From assembly GCF_004799645.1 (NCBI RefSeq), contig NZ_CP031305.1:2480001-2544000 (forward strand): a stretch of 64,000 bases of DNA, read 5' to 3'. Under the pieces are notes generated by a model. It saw only the letters and a program-made list of their open reading frames with translations. It did no database searches and was not told where the DNA came from. Shown here piece by piece: positions 45,242 to 54,610 of this stretch. The DNA is from Natronorubrum bangense. Its GTDB lineage: Archaea > Halobacteriota > Halobacteria > Halobacteriales > Natrialbaceae. Both the position numbers and the translations under genes were made by a program. The stretch's first letter is position 1, and each line of letters starts with the position of its first letter.

Positions 45242-46672
45242 ATGAGTTCCGAACAAGATCACCTCAAAGAAACTGACACTGAAGCGCGGTTCGAGTTCAA
45301 GAAAGAACAGAACGCCGCGGTGAAGTCCGACAAGGGACTGACCGAAGAGGTCATCCGTATGATCTCCGAGGACAAAGACGAGCCAGACTGGATGCTCGAG
45401 CGCCGCCTGCGCGCGCTCAAGCAGTACCAGAACATGCCGCTGCCGACGGACTGGCCCGGCCAGCCGGATTTGACCGAACTGGACATCGAAGAGATCGTCC
45501 CGTATATCCGCCCGGACGTCGACAAGCGCGAAGGCGTCGACGACTGGACGGAGCTGCCAGACGAGATCAAAGACACCTTCGACAAACTGGGCATTCCGGA
45601 AGCCGAGAAGAACGCGCTCTCGGGCGTCGGTGCGCAGTACGAGTCGGAGGTCGTCTACCAGAACATGCAAGAACAGTGGGAGGAGAAAGGCGTCATCTTC
45701 ATGAACATGGACCGCGCGGTCCAGGAGCATCCCGAGCTCGTCAAGGAGTACTTCATGACGACCTGTGTCCCCCCAAGCGACAACAAGTTCGCCGCGCTGC
45801 ACGGTGCAGTTTGGTCCGGCGGCTCGTTCGTCTACGTCCCAGAGGGCGTCACGGTCGAGATGCCGGTCCAGGCGTACTTCCGGATGAACTCGGAAGGGAT
45901 GGGCCAGTTCGAGCACACGCTGATCATCGCCGAAGAAGGCTCCGAAGTCCACTACATCGAGGGCTGTTCGGCACCGAAATACGGTGCACACAACCTCCAC
46001 TCCGGCGGCGTCGAGGTCTTCGTCGGCGAAGACGCTCACGTTCAGTACTCGACGGTGCAGAACTGGTCGAAAAACACGTTCAACCTCAACACCAAACGCG
46101 CGATCTGTGAGGCAAACGGGACGATGGAGTGGATCTCGGGCAGCATGGGTTCGAAAGCAACCATGCTCTACCCATGTACGATCCTCAAGGGTCGTGGCTC
46201 GACGGACACCCACATCACCATCGCCTTCGCTGGCGAGGGCCAGAACATCGACACCGGCGCGAAGGTCTACCACAACGCGCCCGACACGAGCTCGACCATC
46301 GAGTCCAAGTCGATCTCGAAAGACGGCGGCCGCACTAACTACCGCGGGCTCGTCCACATCGCCGACGGTGCCGAGAACTCCTCGACTGCGGTGGAGTGTG
46401 ACGCGCTGATGTTCGACAACGAGTCGACGTCGGACACCATGCCGTACATGGAGATCGAAGAGTCGAAAGTCGACGTCGCCCACGAGGCGACCGTCGGCAA
46501 GATCGGTGACGAGGACATCTTCTACCTCCAGAGCCGCGGGCTGGACGACGACGACGCCAAGAAGATGATCGTCGCCGGCTTCATCGAACCAATCACGGAA
46601 GAACTGCCGATCGAGTACGCCGTCGAACTCAACCGTCTCATCGAACTCGAGATGGAGGGAAGCCTCGGATAA
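45242..46672 (+). CDS. sufB: Fe-S cluster assembly scaffold SufB
   Basis: 476 residues. PPSDNKFAALHGAVWSGGSFVYVPEGVTVEMPVQAYFRMN and the long beta-helix core ending TVGKIGDEDIFYLQSRGLDDDDAKKMIVAGF are SufB hallmarks. It scaffolds nascent [Fe-S] clusters with SufC and SufD. Follows sufC by 61 bases, in which an ATATAC stretch could provide a second promoter. Four bases separate it from sufD. Confidence 0.97.
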   Translation: MSSEQDHLKETDTEARFEFKKEQNAAVKSDKGLTEEVIRMISEDKDEPDWMLERRLRALKQYQNMPLPTDWPGQPDLTELDIEEIVPYIRPDVDKREGVDDWTELPDEIKDTFDKLGIPEAEKNALSGVGAQYESEVVYQNMQEQWEEKGVIFMNMDRAVQEHPELVKEYFMTTCVPPSDNKFAALHGAVWSGGSFVYVPEGVTVEMPVQAYFRMNSEGMGQFEHTLIIAEEGSEVHYIEGCSAPKYGAHNLHSGGVEVFVGEDAHVQYSTVQNWSKNTFNLNTKRAICEANGTMEWISGSMGSKATMLYPCTILKGRGSTDTHITIAFAGEGQNIDTGAKVYHNAPDTSSTIESKSISKDGGRTNYRGLVHIADGAENSSTAVECDALMFDNESTSDTMPYMEIEESKVDVAHEATVGKIGDEDIFYLQSRGLDDDDAKKMIVAGFIEPITEELPIEYAVELNRLIELEMEGSLG

Positions 46673-46675
46673 TAC

Positions 46676-47896
46676 ATGAGCGCAGGAACACAGGCACACG
46701 CCAATCTAACCGACGAACAGGTACGCGAAATTAGTGGGAACCTCGGCGAGCCCGAGTGGCTCTTAGAGATCCGTCTCGAGGCCCTCGAGGCCCTCGAGGA
46801 GCTCGATATGCCTGACGTCATCCGGACGCCGGGTCGAGACTGGACGAACCTCCACGAACTCGACTTCGAGTCGCTCGTGGACCCGCTGAACGCGGCCGAG
46901 AACAAAGACCAGGTCGGTCCCGATACGGTCGAGGTCCTGTCGTGGGCCGAAGCGGTCGACGAGCACGAGGCGCTCCTCGAAGAGCACTTCGGCTCGATCG
47001 TCGATCCCCAAGAGAACTACCTGACGGCGCTGTCGACGGCACTGTTTAGCACGGGAACGGTCGTCTACGTCCCAGAGGGCGTCGACGCCGAGGACGTGAC
47101 GATCCGGACCGAGCAGAACTCCCGCTCGCTGTTCAACTACACGCTCGTCGTCACCGAGGAATCGTCCTCTGTGACGATCTTAGAGCGCCAGTCCACTGGC
47201 GAGGAAGCCGAGGAGCAGTACTACAGCGGCATCGTCGAAGTCGCCGCCGGCGAGAACAGCTACGTCCAGTACGGCAGCCTCCAGAACCTCTCGGAGGACG
47301 CCTACAACTTCACCGTCAAGCGCGGTGTGACGGACACGTACGCGACGATCGACTGGATCGAGGGCAACCTCGGGACCAAGCTGACGAAGACCGAGGTCTC
47401 GACGGAGCTCAACGGTGACTCCTCGGAGACCCAGATCGTCGGTGCGTTCTACGGTCATAACGACCAGCACTTCGACCTCGATATCAAGGTTTGGCACCGT
47501 GCCGAGCACACGACTGCCGACCTCGTCACCCGCGGCGTCACCGACGACGTCGCCCGCTCGGTGTACGAAGGCGTCCAGGACGTCGGCCGAGATGCCTGGG
47601 ACACCAGCTCCTACCAGCGCGAGAACACGCTGATGCTCTCCGACGAGAGTGAGGCCGACGCCTCACCGAAGCTGATCATCAACAACCACGACACCGAGGC
47701 CAGCCACTCCGCGACGGTCGGCCAGATCGATGCCGAGGACCTGCTGTACATGACCTCCCGCGGTGTCGACCCCCGTGCCGCACGCAACATGCTCGTCGAA
47801 GGCTTCTTCGTGCCCGTTCTCGAGGAAATCGACGTCGACGAACTGCGCGAGGACTTGTCAGACCTCGTTGCTGCGCGTCTTCGCAAGCGAGCGTAG
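46676..47896 (+). CDS. sufD: Fe-S cluster assembly protein SufD
   Basis: 406 residues, paralogous to SufB: VYVPEGVDAEDVTI, beta-helix core, and ASHSATVGQIDAEDLLYMTSRGVDPRAARNMLVEGFF near the end. Forms the SufBCD complex. Begins four bases after sufB, so they are one transcription unit. No SufS/SufU genes are next to it. Confidence 0.97.
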   Translation: MSAGTQAHANLTDEQVREISGNLGEPEWLLEIRLEALEALEELDMPDVIRTPGRDWTNLHELDFESLVDPLNAAENKDQVGPDTVEVLSWAEAVDEHEALLEEHFGSIVDPQENYLTALSTALFSTGTVVYVPEGVDAEDVTIRTEQNSRSLFNYTLVVTEESSSVTILERQSTGEEAEEQYYSGIVEVAAGENSYVQYGSLQNLSEDAYNFTVKRGVTDTYATIDWIEGNLGTKLTKTEVSTELNGDSSETQIVGAFYGHNDQHFDLDIKVWHRAEHTTADLVTRGVTDDVARSVYEGVQDVGRDAWDTSSYQRENTLMLSDESEADASPKLIINNHDTEASHSATVGQIDAEDLLYMTSRGVDPRAARNMLVEGFFVPVLEEIDVDELREDLSDLVAARLRKRA

Positions 47897-47913
47897 TCGA
47901 CGGATAGGCGAAG

Positions 47914-47933
47914 CAGTTCGCCCCAGCGAACTG
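47914..47933 (+). terminator. Hairpin downstream of sufD
   Basis: CAGTTCGC-CCCA-GCGAACTG is a perfect 8-bp stem with a 4-base loop, 18 bases after the sufD stop. No long U-run follows immediately, so it may stabilise the 3' end or form part of a terminator instead of being a classical bacterial-style one. Confidence 0.5.
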
Positions 47934-48120
47934 TCTTCGAGCGAGAAACGACGCGAGCCGCGAGTAACGAACGCTTCTTTCTGACCGAATGATGCTACTG
48001 TTCGAGTTCACCTTGGCATAGGCGAACGGCTGTATCTCGACCATCGTCAGCCGGCGCTGTCTGCCCAACGTCGTCGCTACGTCTGACGACGACTTTTGTA
48101 TGATGATCTGGTACTCTGGA

Positions 48121-49173
48121 ATGATGCGAGCCCTCTCCGTCGAACTCGAGGACGATCTCGTCGACGTACTCGAGGCCGAGCGAGAACTGTTCGGCTTCGA
48201 AAGCCGTCAGGCGTACGTTCGCTGGATCATCGAGCACCGCGGCTCGATCGAGGCCGAACAGACGCCTGATAACGACGGCGATCGAGACCGGCTCCTGGCA
48301 GAACACGGCGATCGACTCAGCCGACTCGAAGAACGTGTGGCGGCGATATCGTCACCGGCCGATCGAGATGGAGCGCAGACGACTGGCAGAACGGAATCAG
48401 ACGACGAGACGGCAACGGAAGCCGACACGAGCAACTCGGATAGAGACACAAACGCAAGCGACGAGCACCGCGGCTGCCAACGCCAGCACGACGTGGCACC
48501 GAAAACGACGCCACAGACACCCGAATCGGTGCTCGAGGTCCGTGGCTCACCCCGAACGGTTCGACACGGTCCCAGTTCGACGGACCAACAAGACGACGCG
48601 ATCACTGCGACGGAAGACCAGCCCCCCTCGAGTTCGGATGATGGGACAGACGACGGTTCGGCGGCGGAGTTCGAGCGAACAGCCACCACCGCCTCGACGC
48701 TGTCACCGGAACGCGTCGCACGCATTCCGGAGGACCCGGTGATGGAGGATGCCGGTGTGCTTGGCACCGTCGAGTCCGAGCGACTCGACGAACTGTCTCG
48801 ACGAGCGGTTGCAACGACACGCAAGCGTCTGAACAGGGAGATCCAGACTGGCCTTGAGTACACCGCTTCGACACAGCTCGCTGGGGATGGGATCCGTCCC
48901 GGCGAAGATCTCGCCGACCTCGAGGCGCTATCGATTCCGGGCCGTTCAGCCGAGATACTCGAGCAACGTCGCCGCGCTGTCGGTCGAGCGCTCGCGTACG
49001 TGCGAGACGAAGGATCGGCGCGCCGATCTGACTTCGTCGAGGCGCTCTATTCGGAGTGTTCGGCTGGCTACGAGACGGCAGATGGCTGGTGGCGATGTAT
49101 CAAGGCAGGGCTGAAACAGGTCGATTGCGTCGATGGTGGTGAAGGCACACGCGTCTGGCGGTACCAGCGGTGA
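48121..49173 (+). CDS. Conserved haloarchaeal protein with N-terminal ribbon-helix-like segment
   Basis: 350 residues. MMRALSVELEDDLVDVLEAERELFGFESRQAYVRWIIEHR looks like a ribbon-helix-helix DNA-binding domain. A long disordered Asp/Glu/Ser/Thr linker (about 50-200) follows. The C-terminal 140 residues form a helical domain (LDELSRRAVATTRKRLNREIQTG ... GWWRCIKAGLKQVD). ATG 48121 is chosen because TTTTGTATG lies about 28 bases upstream. No enzymatic motif. Probably a DNA-binding protein; no family assigned. Confidence 0.72.
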   Translation: MMRALSVELEDDLVDVLEAERELFGFESRQAYVRWIIEHRGSIEAEQTPDNDGDRDRLLAEHGDRLSRLEERVAAISSPADRDGAQTTGRTESDDETATEADTSNSDRDTNASDEHRGCQRQHDVAPKTTPQTPESVLEVRGSPRTVRHGPSSTDQQDDAITATEDQPPSSSDDGTDDGSAAEFERTATTASTLSPERVARIPEDPVMEDAGVLGTVESERLDELSRRAVATTRKRLNREIQTGLEYTASTQLAGDGIRPGEDLADLEALSIPGRSAEILEQRRRAVGRALAYVRDEGSARRSDFVEALYSECSAGYETADGWWRCIKAGLKQVDCVDGGEGTRVWRYQR

Positions 49174-49307
49174 TTCGTCAAGGCACCAGACCGTGTTCAA
49201 CACGGACGCCCCCTCTCGAGTCGGAGATGGCCTAAATGAGTGCCGGCAGACCCGGGCGAAGACACCGAGTAGGGACGGTTAAGTATCAGCGGCCCGGACA
49301 ACGTGGT

Positions 49308-49802
49308 ATGAGTTTGGGACAGCGCGTCTCGAGCGACAACCAACTGACCCGACTCCTCCAGATTGGGGTCGTCCTGGAGGAACTCGTCGAGTCACGTGCC
49401 GCCCACCATCTCGACTCGCTCCCCCCGGAAGAGCGGGCCGCAGTCGATGAGGCGGTCCGAGAGTTGCTCATCGAGGCCGCAGCGGAGTCGGCCGACCATC
49501 GCGAGCGACTCGAGACGCTGATCGAGGACCTCGAGGCCGAGACGGTCCCCTACGAGGAGATCAACACGCTGGTCGATGCCCGATATGGGCCACCAGAGGA
49601 CACCGATGGCGTCCTCTATGATCAGCTGGCAAACGAGGAGACGGCGTACAAGTTCTATGACGATTTGATCGAAGCGATCGAGGCCTCCGACACCGAGTTC
49701 GCCATCGATCGTGATCGACTCCTCGAGACCCTCTCTGGAATTCGAGAAGAGGAACGTGAGGGTGTCGAAGAAGTGACCAAGATCATGGAGCAACGAGCAT
49801 GA
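49308..49802 (+). CDS. Ferritin-like helical protein
   Basis: 164 residues, almost entirely helical and acidic: LLQIGVVLEELVESRAAHHL, EAVRELLIEAAAESADHRERLETLIEDLEAE, EETAYKFYDDLIEAIEAS, and EEEREGVEEVTKIME. The Glu/His pattern (ESADH, EETAYK) resembles rubrerythrin/ferritin-like four-helix bundles, but a complete ExxH pair set is not evident. Upstream of a DtxR-type metal regulator, so a role in metal handling is plausible. TTAAGTATC lies about 28 bases before ATG 49308. Confidence 0.75.
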   Translation: MSLGQRVSSDNQLTRLLQIGVVLEELVESRAAHHLDSLPPEERAAVDEAVRELLIEAAAESADHRERLETLIEDLEAETVPYEEINTLVDARYGPPEDTDGVLYDQLANEETAYKFYDDLIEAIEASDTEFAIDRDRLLETLSGIREEEREGVEEVTKIMEQRA

Positions 49803-49948
49803 GCGTGCGGCTGACAGAGGCGGCTGATGCACCAATCGCGGTGCGCCGAACGATACCGCAGCGGACACGCTTCTGTATGGACGCCCGGATGCTGTCGCCC
49901 CGGCGAACGATTACCGCGACAGGCGGTCTCAACGGAGGGACACAATGA
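49799..49948 (+). CDS. Possible 49-residue coupled ORF between ferritin-like and DtxR genes
   Basis: ATG at 49799 overlaps the TGA of the ferritin-like gene (ATGA), and its own TGA at 49946-49948 overlaps the ATG of the DtxR gene (ATGA again). The 49 residues are basic and Arg-rich (MSVRLTEAADAPIAVRRT ... RFCMDARMLSPRRT), unlike typical acidic haloproteins. The double overlap is the pattern of translational coupling. No homologue recognised; it could also be a chance frame. Confidence 0.35.
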   Translation: MSVRLTEAADAPIAVRRTIPQRTRFCMDARMLSPRRTITATGGLNGGTQ

Positions 49949-50379
49949 ACACCGCAGATCAGTATCTCAAGGCGATCTACCTCGCACAGCGAATTGAAGA
50001 GGGCCCCGCATCGACCGGTACGCTCGCGGACTTACTCGAGGTCAGTCCAGCCAGTGTTAACGAAATGATCGGCAAACTCGAGGACCGAGGGTTTGTCGAC
50101 CACGAGAAGTACAAGGGTGCGAGCCTGACTGACGAGGGGATCGAACGCGCACACAACGCCCTCCAGACGTACTGTATCATCGAACGCTTCCTCGCGAACG
50201 TCCTCGAGGTCGATGAGTTCCGCGAGGAAGCCCGCGCGTTGGAGAGCGTTATCGATGATACTGTCGCGGAACGCCTCGACACGATTATCGACCGGCCCTG
50301 TGACTGCCCGGACTGTTTCGACCCCGAACTGGACTACTGTGAACGGCTCGAGGTCAGTCCTGACGGGCGTGCAGACTGA
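49945..50379 (+). CDS. sirR: DtxR/SirR-family metal-dependent regulator
   Basis: 144 residues. Winged helix (ASTGTLADLLEVSPASVNEMIGKLEDRGFVDHEKYKGASLTDEGIERA) followed by the dimer/metal-binding helices. The C-terminal PCDCPDCFDPELDYC adds four cysteines (CxCxxC...C) that could bind Zn or Fe-S. Represses metal uptake genes when Fe/Mn is bound. A GGAGGG SD-like stretch lies nine bases before the start. It overlaps the small ORF upstream by four bases. Confidence 0.9.
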   Translation: MNTADQYLKAIYLAQRIEEGPASTGTLADLLEVSPASVNEMIGKLEDRGFVDHEKYKGASLTDEGIERAHNALQTYCIIERFLANVLEVDEFREEARALESVIDDTVAERLDTIIDRPCDCPDCFDPELDYCERLEVSPDGRAD

Positions 50380-50441
50380 GTCGCTACCGATCGTCCGCGC
50401 GCTGAACACGCTGCTCTCTTTGACTTGTGCCTCGAGCGAGT

Positions 50442-52244
50442 CTACGACTGACCGAACCGTACGTATCGACGGCCAACGAGCGCTGCAATAGCGAGTGCAG
50501 CGACGACGGTGAGACTAACCTCGAACGGGAGTGTCCACAGCCCGCTGTCACCATCCCAGTCGGCGTCGAAGACGGCTGCATAGTAGGCTGCGATCGCCGC
50601 GCCGTGGACTGCAAGGAGAATCTCACGGTTGTTCTCGAACGCATTTTCGTTCCAGTTGGCGCTTCCGACGACGGCAACCTCCCGATCGATCACCACGCCT
50701 TTGGCATGGATCTTCTCGAACTGGTCGGTTTCCTCGACGAGTCTGGCCTCGAGCGGGAGCGAGTCGTCGGCAGCCAGCTGTTGTAGCTCCTGTGCAAGCG
50801 CTTCGTTCTCGGCTTCGTGGTACCACGCCGAATCAAGGAGGATCTCGACGTCGACACCACGACGAGCAGCGTCGATCGTTGCCTCGAGAACGGCGACGTC
50901 GTCGCCGATACTGGCCTGCTTGACGAGTATTTCGTCGTCGGCTTCGGCCAGTAGCTCAGACAGTCGTCGTTCGGCGTTGTCCGGCGCAACGAGGAGTTCG
51001 ACTGTATCGACAGGGGCTGTCGTCGGCTCGTGTTCGGTTGGCAGTGAACGAGTTGCCGTCCCGTCGCTGTCATCGTCGACGAACGAAGTCGTTGCCCGGT
51101 GGCTCGAACCGGATTCGGTGTCCCATCCCTCGTGGTCGGCTCGAAAGACCGTCGCGAGATCAGCCGCGAGACGCTCGTTTTCGAGTCGGATACCCCAGCC
51201 GCGACTCGAGGCGCCGCCGATACCCGAGGGCTTCCAGTTCTCGCTCGTGACGAGGACCGTGTCGTCGGCAACAGCGTACTTCGGGTGATGGTACCGGTAC
51301 CGAGCACCCTCGCCACCGATGACGCGGACGTCGACACCGCCAGCCTCGAGTGTCTCGAGGACTGGTTCGGTCGCCTGTGGCGTGCCCCCAACGGGGCCAG
51401 ACTCGAGGAGGACCGCGACGTCGACGCCGCGGTCGGCCGCCGCGACGAGTTCGTCTGCAATCTCACTCGAGGTGAACGTATAGCCCGCAAGCAGCAGTCG
51501 ATCGTCGGCTTCCGCGAGCGTCTCACGTGGGATGCCGGGCGCGTCGGGGAGGACAAACGCCGTCGCCGCATCGGCATCGACACTCGACACCGGGAGACAG
51601 GTCGCGTCTCGAGGGTGCCAGTTGCCGTCGGCTGGATCGGGTGGCTGTGAGTCAGCAGCGACCGCGCCGCCGTCGGTTCGGTACCACCGCTCGGCTGTCG
51701 GTGCACGGTCGTACGAAACCGCGTCGACTGTTGTCGTTCCGTTTCGAAGCGTGAGGTCGTCGCCGTCGACGGCGAGGCGGAGTGTGCCGTCGAACTCGAG
51801 CACAGGGTGGTCAGTGAGCCCATCGGTCGCGTCCGGATCGGCACTCAGTGCGATGGGTCCAGAGACGGTTTGGTTGGGAAGGGCAGCGGTCGTGTGTCCA
51901 TCGGTGATCGTCCAGTTCTCGAGTGACGTCGCTTCGGGCGTCTCGAGGACGAGATACTCGCCGACGTTGCCATCGGTGGTTGGATTGGGGTAGAGTTCGA
52001 CGATTCGGGGACCAACAGCGGTGGTGTTCGTCGCTGTTGCCGTCTCGTTTGGCGTGCTTGTCGGCCCGGTTACGCTGGGCGGACAAGATCGGTTGGTTTC
52101 GAGTGTGTGGGTTGGTTCGGTCGACGAGTGCTCGTTCGTCGCAGGCTCGGCCGCCGTGAACCCGACTCCCGCAGTCACGGTGATGACGAGCCCGACGGCA
52201 CCGACCGCGGCGAGAACGACGTAGGCGAGCCGTCGGCGTTCCAT
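50442..52244 (-). CDS. Secreted phospholipase-D-like protein with lamin-tail domain
   Basis: 600 residues. N-terminal signal helix (about 8-30), Thr/Ser-rich linker, a lamin-tail beta domain (about 78-160, GEYLVLETPEATSLENWTITDGHTT), then two PLD halves with HKD motifs: HHPKYAVADD with SENWK, and HAKGVVIDREVAVVGSANWN. A C-terminal membrane helix ends the protein. This is a predicted extracellular, membrane-tethered phosphodiesterase; lipid or DNA substrate unknown. Lamin-tail plus PLD resembles secreted nucleases. Confidence 0.88.
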   Translation of the reverse strand: MERRRLAYVVLAAVGAVGLVITVTAGVGFTAAEPATNEHSSTEPTHTLETNRSCPPSVTGPTSTPNETATATNTTAVGPRIVELYPNPTTDGNVGEYLVLETPEATSLENWTITDGHTTAALPNQTVSGPIALSADPDATDGLTDHPVLEFDGTLRLAVDGDDLTLRNGTTTVDAVSYDRAPTAERWYRTDGGAVAADSQPPDPADGNWHPRDATCLPVSSVDADAATAFVLPDAPGIPRETLAEADDRLLLAGYTFTSSEIADELVAAADRGVDVAVLLESGPVGGTPQATEPVLETLEAGGVDVRVIGGEGARYRYHHPKYAVADDTVLVTSENWKPSGIGGASSRGWGIRLENERLAADLATVFRADHEGWDTESGSSHRATTSFVDDDSDGTATRSLPTEHEPTTAPVDTVELLVAPDNAERRLSELLAEADDEILVKQASIGDDVAVLEATIDAARRGVDVEILLDSAWYHEAENEALAQELQQLAADDSLPLEARLVEETDQFEKIHAKGVVIDREVAVVGSANWNENAFENNREILLAVHGAAIAAYYAAVFDADWDGDSGLWTLPFEVSLTVVAALAIAALVGRRYVRFGQS

Positions 52245-52348
52245 TGGGCCGTCTGGCCGCTCTTTCTGATATAAACCCTTGGCTCAGTGGCGGATGGTGA
52301 ACGCTGTCCGTCGAACGGATACGCGAAAAATCGATTCGATTCCGACCG

Positions 52349-53689
52349 TCAGGCTGCCGGCTCGGGAGAGACCTTCTCGGCTTCGACCTGGACGAGGTAC
52401 GCGCGGTCGTCGCTGTAGCCGGCGACGACCTCGAGGGCCTCGGCCGTGCCGATCGTGTTGAGTGCCCAAGCAGCGCTGGCGCGAACACGGTCTTCGTCGT
52501 CGTCGGCCAGCACGTCGGCGAGTGGCTCGATGGCACGGGTGTCGCCGATCAGGCCGAGTGCGCGAGCGGCCCAACTCCGGACGTCCGGATTCTCGTCGAC
52601 CAGCTGGTTGGCGATTGGCTGAACCGCCTCCTCGGACCCGACCTCACCGAGCGCTCTGAACGCTGGCTGCTGGAGGTTCGGGTTTGAATCGACGTAATCG
52701 AGCAGCGTTTCGACGACCTCGTCGTCGTCGACGCCGATCTTGCCGAGGATGCTCATTGCGGCCGTATCTCGGCGGTTAGCCTTCTGAAGCATTGGCTCGA
52801 TCGCTTCTTCGGGACCCATTCGCTCGAGCGCCTCGAGACAGTGTTCCTCCATGAAGTCGGAGTCGAACGTCTCCAGGGCGAGCAGGATCATCTCGACGTT
52901 GCCACGCTTTTCGTGGACTTTCAGCGCGTGCCACTCCGGTGGGAAGTCTTTGATGTGGTCGAGCACGTCGTAAAAGCCCTCTCTGCGCATCTGTTCGCGG
53001 ACCTTGAGGTCGGTCCACTCGGTGGCGTCGTCGATGTCAGACTGGAGGTCGTCACAGCACTCAAGGAGGCCGGCGATCGTCTCGGCGTCGTCGTCGGCAT
53101 CGAGTGCGGCGGCCTCGACGGCGTCGACCGCATCCTCGAGCGTCGCCTCGAGCTGGTCAGGGACATCGTCGCCGTCGGCGGCTCGTGTCACGGACGCGTC
53201 GAGCAGGTCGTTGAACGTCTCGAGGAAGTCGTCGACAGCTGCGAGCAGCTCCTCGTCGCCTTCCTCGGTCCAGCGGGTGCCGGTGATCGTGCCGCTGGCG
53301 CTTTCGATTTCGCTGACGACGTCTTCGCCGTAGGGACCGCGCTGGTCCTCGAGGTCGGACTCGAGATCCGAAACGTCGCTGTCGATATCGTCGTAGCGCT
53401 CTTGTAGAACTTCTTCGGGCGCTGGCTCCTCGTCTTCCTCGTCTTCCTCGTCGTCGGTTTCGGGTGGCTCCGGAATCTCGAGGTCGTCGAACGCGTCGCG
53501 AAACGTCTCGAGATCGGCTTCGACGACGTCCAGATCGTCTTCGGTGTCGGCTGCCTCGAGGTCCGCGTCGAGGCGTTCGACATCGTTCTCGAAGGACGCG
53601 AGCTCGTCGCGAATCGCCTCGAGGTCGACTGGTTCCTGTTCCTCTTCGGCGTCCGCTCCGTTGTCATCTGCTGACTCGTCGTCGCTCAT
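52349..53689 (-). CDS. HEAT-repeat protein with acidic N-terminal coiled coil
   Basis: 446 residues. An acidic N-terminal 100 residues with coiled-coil heptads is followed by a helical middle and, from about 260 to the end, HEAT/PBS-lyase-like repeats (LDYVDSNPNLQQPAFRALGEVGSEEAVQPIANQLVDENPDVRSWAARALGLIGDTRAIEPLADVLAD). A scaffold for protein interaction; partner unknown. The start at 53689 has a GGGTGATGTC SD-like sequence; the longer frame begins at 53740. Confidence 0.85.
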   Translation of the reverse strand: MSDDESADDNGADAEEEQEPVDLEAIRDELASFENDVERLDADLEAADTEDDLDVVEADLETFRDAFDDLEIPEPPETDDEEDEEDEEPAPEEVLQERYDDIDSDVSDLESDLEDQRGPYGEDVVSEIESASGTITGTRWTEEGDEELLAAVDDFLETFNDLLDASVTRAADGDDVPDQLEATLEDAVDAVEAAALDADDDAETIAGLLECCDDLQSDIDDATEWTDLKVREQMRREGFYDVLDHIKDFPPEWHALKVHEKRGNVEMILLALETFDSDFMEEHCLEALERMGPEEAIEPMLQKANRRDTAAMSILGKIGVDDDEVVETLLDYVDSNPNLQQPAFRALGEVGSEEAVQPIANQLVDENPDVRSWAARALGLIGDTRAIEPLADVLADDDEDRVRASAAWALNTIGTAEALEVVAGYSDDRAYLVQVEAEKVSPEPAA

Positions 53690-53761
53690 GACATCACCCG
53701 GGTGCTGAAACGACGTCGACGCGTAGCGGTGTGCATACATTACGGTCGTGTCAGGACCGTC

Positions 53762-54487
53762 CTAAGCGTTTCCATGCAGTTCGGATGTCTCCGGCTGTGT
53801 GTCCTCACGCCAGTAGAGCCACGGACTGAGTGTCATGTAGGCGATCCCAAGCGTCAGCAGGGCGTACGGAAACGTCCGACCAGCAAACGACGGGATGAGT
53901 ATCGCGAGTGCATGGACGACGCCCATGATCGCGGCGTCGCGGGCGAAGAGGTCAGGGTATCGGATTCGCGAGACCATCAGATAACAGAACGCGCCCGTGA
54001 CCGCGAGGACGAGCCACGGCTCGGTTTCGCCCGCGAGAATTGCCGCTCCGAGAATCGTCGCCGCGAGTGTCGTCTGGACGCCTTCGGTACAGCTCCCGCT
54101 GACGTCGTACGCGGTGTACATGCCGAGCCGGGTGACGGCCATGGCGACGAACAGCCCACAGATCGCAGTGACCAGCAGTAACTCGGTTGTCACCGCATCG
54201 AAGCCGATGTTGAAGCCGTCGGTAATGACGACGAAGGCGAGGACGGCAGGGGCGACGGCGAAGGAGGCGACGTCGGCAAGCGAGTCGAGGTAGGGGCCGG
54301 CGTCGGTGCCGCCGTACCGCCGCGCGAGTATCCCGTCTAACCCGTCTGCAATCGCGGCAAGCAAGATCAGTCGCGCGGCAAGATCGATGTCGACAAAGGC
54401 GATGACGACGGCCACAAACCCCAGTGCAGCGTTGGCGATCGTCACCGCGTCGGCGACACCCAGTCGCCCGACGAACCGGGGGAGCAT
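53762..54487 (-). CDS. pssA: CDP-alcohol phosphatidyltransferase (archaetidylserine/PGP synthase type)
   Basis: 241 residues, about seven hydrophobic helices. The catalytic CDP-alcohol motif is intact: DGILARRYGGTDAGPYLDSLAD (D-G-x2-A-R, G, x3, D, x3, D). It transfers a head group such as serine to CDP-archaeol. The family resembles haloarchaeal PssA linked to the archaeosortase system, so the gene symbol is tentative. Confidence 0.85.
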   Translation of the reverse strand: MLPRFVGRLGVADAVTIANAALGFVAVVIAFVDIDLAARLILLAAIADGLDGILARRYGGTDAGPYLDSLADVASFAVAPAVLAFVVITDGFNIGFDAVTTELLLVTAICGLFVAMAVTRLGMYTAYDVSGSCTEGVQTTLAATILGAAILAGETEPWLVLAVTGAFCYLMVSRIRYPDLFARDAAIMGVVHALAILIPSFAGRTFPYALLTLGIAYMTLSPWLYWREDTQPETSELHGNA

Positions 54488-54610
54488 ACTCGCGGATTCG
54501 ACGTGCAGCTACCTTACGTGTTTTCGTTTGCGAACGCAATCGCTCGAGTTGGGTTGGCGTTCGACGATCGAACCGGGGCCGTTATATCGCGACTCTCCTA
54601 ACGCGTTCAC

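Noticed and set aside
45191..46699. 502-codon minus-strand frame over sufB
   Set aside because: SufB is unmistakable on the plus strand; the other frame has no homologous features.
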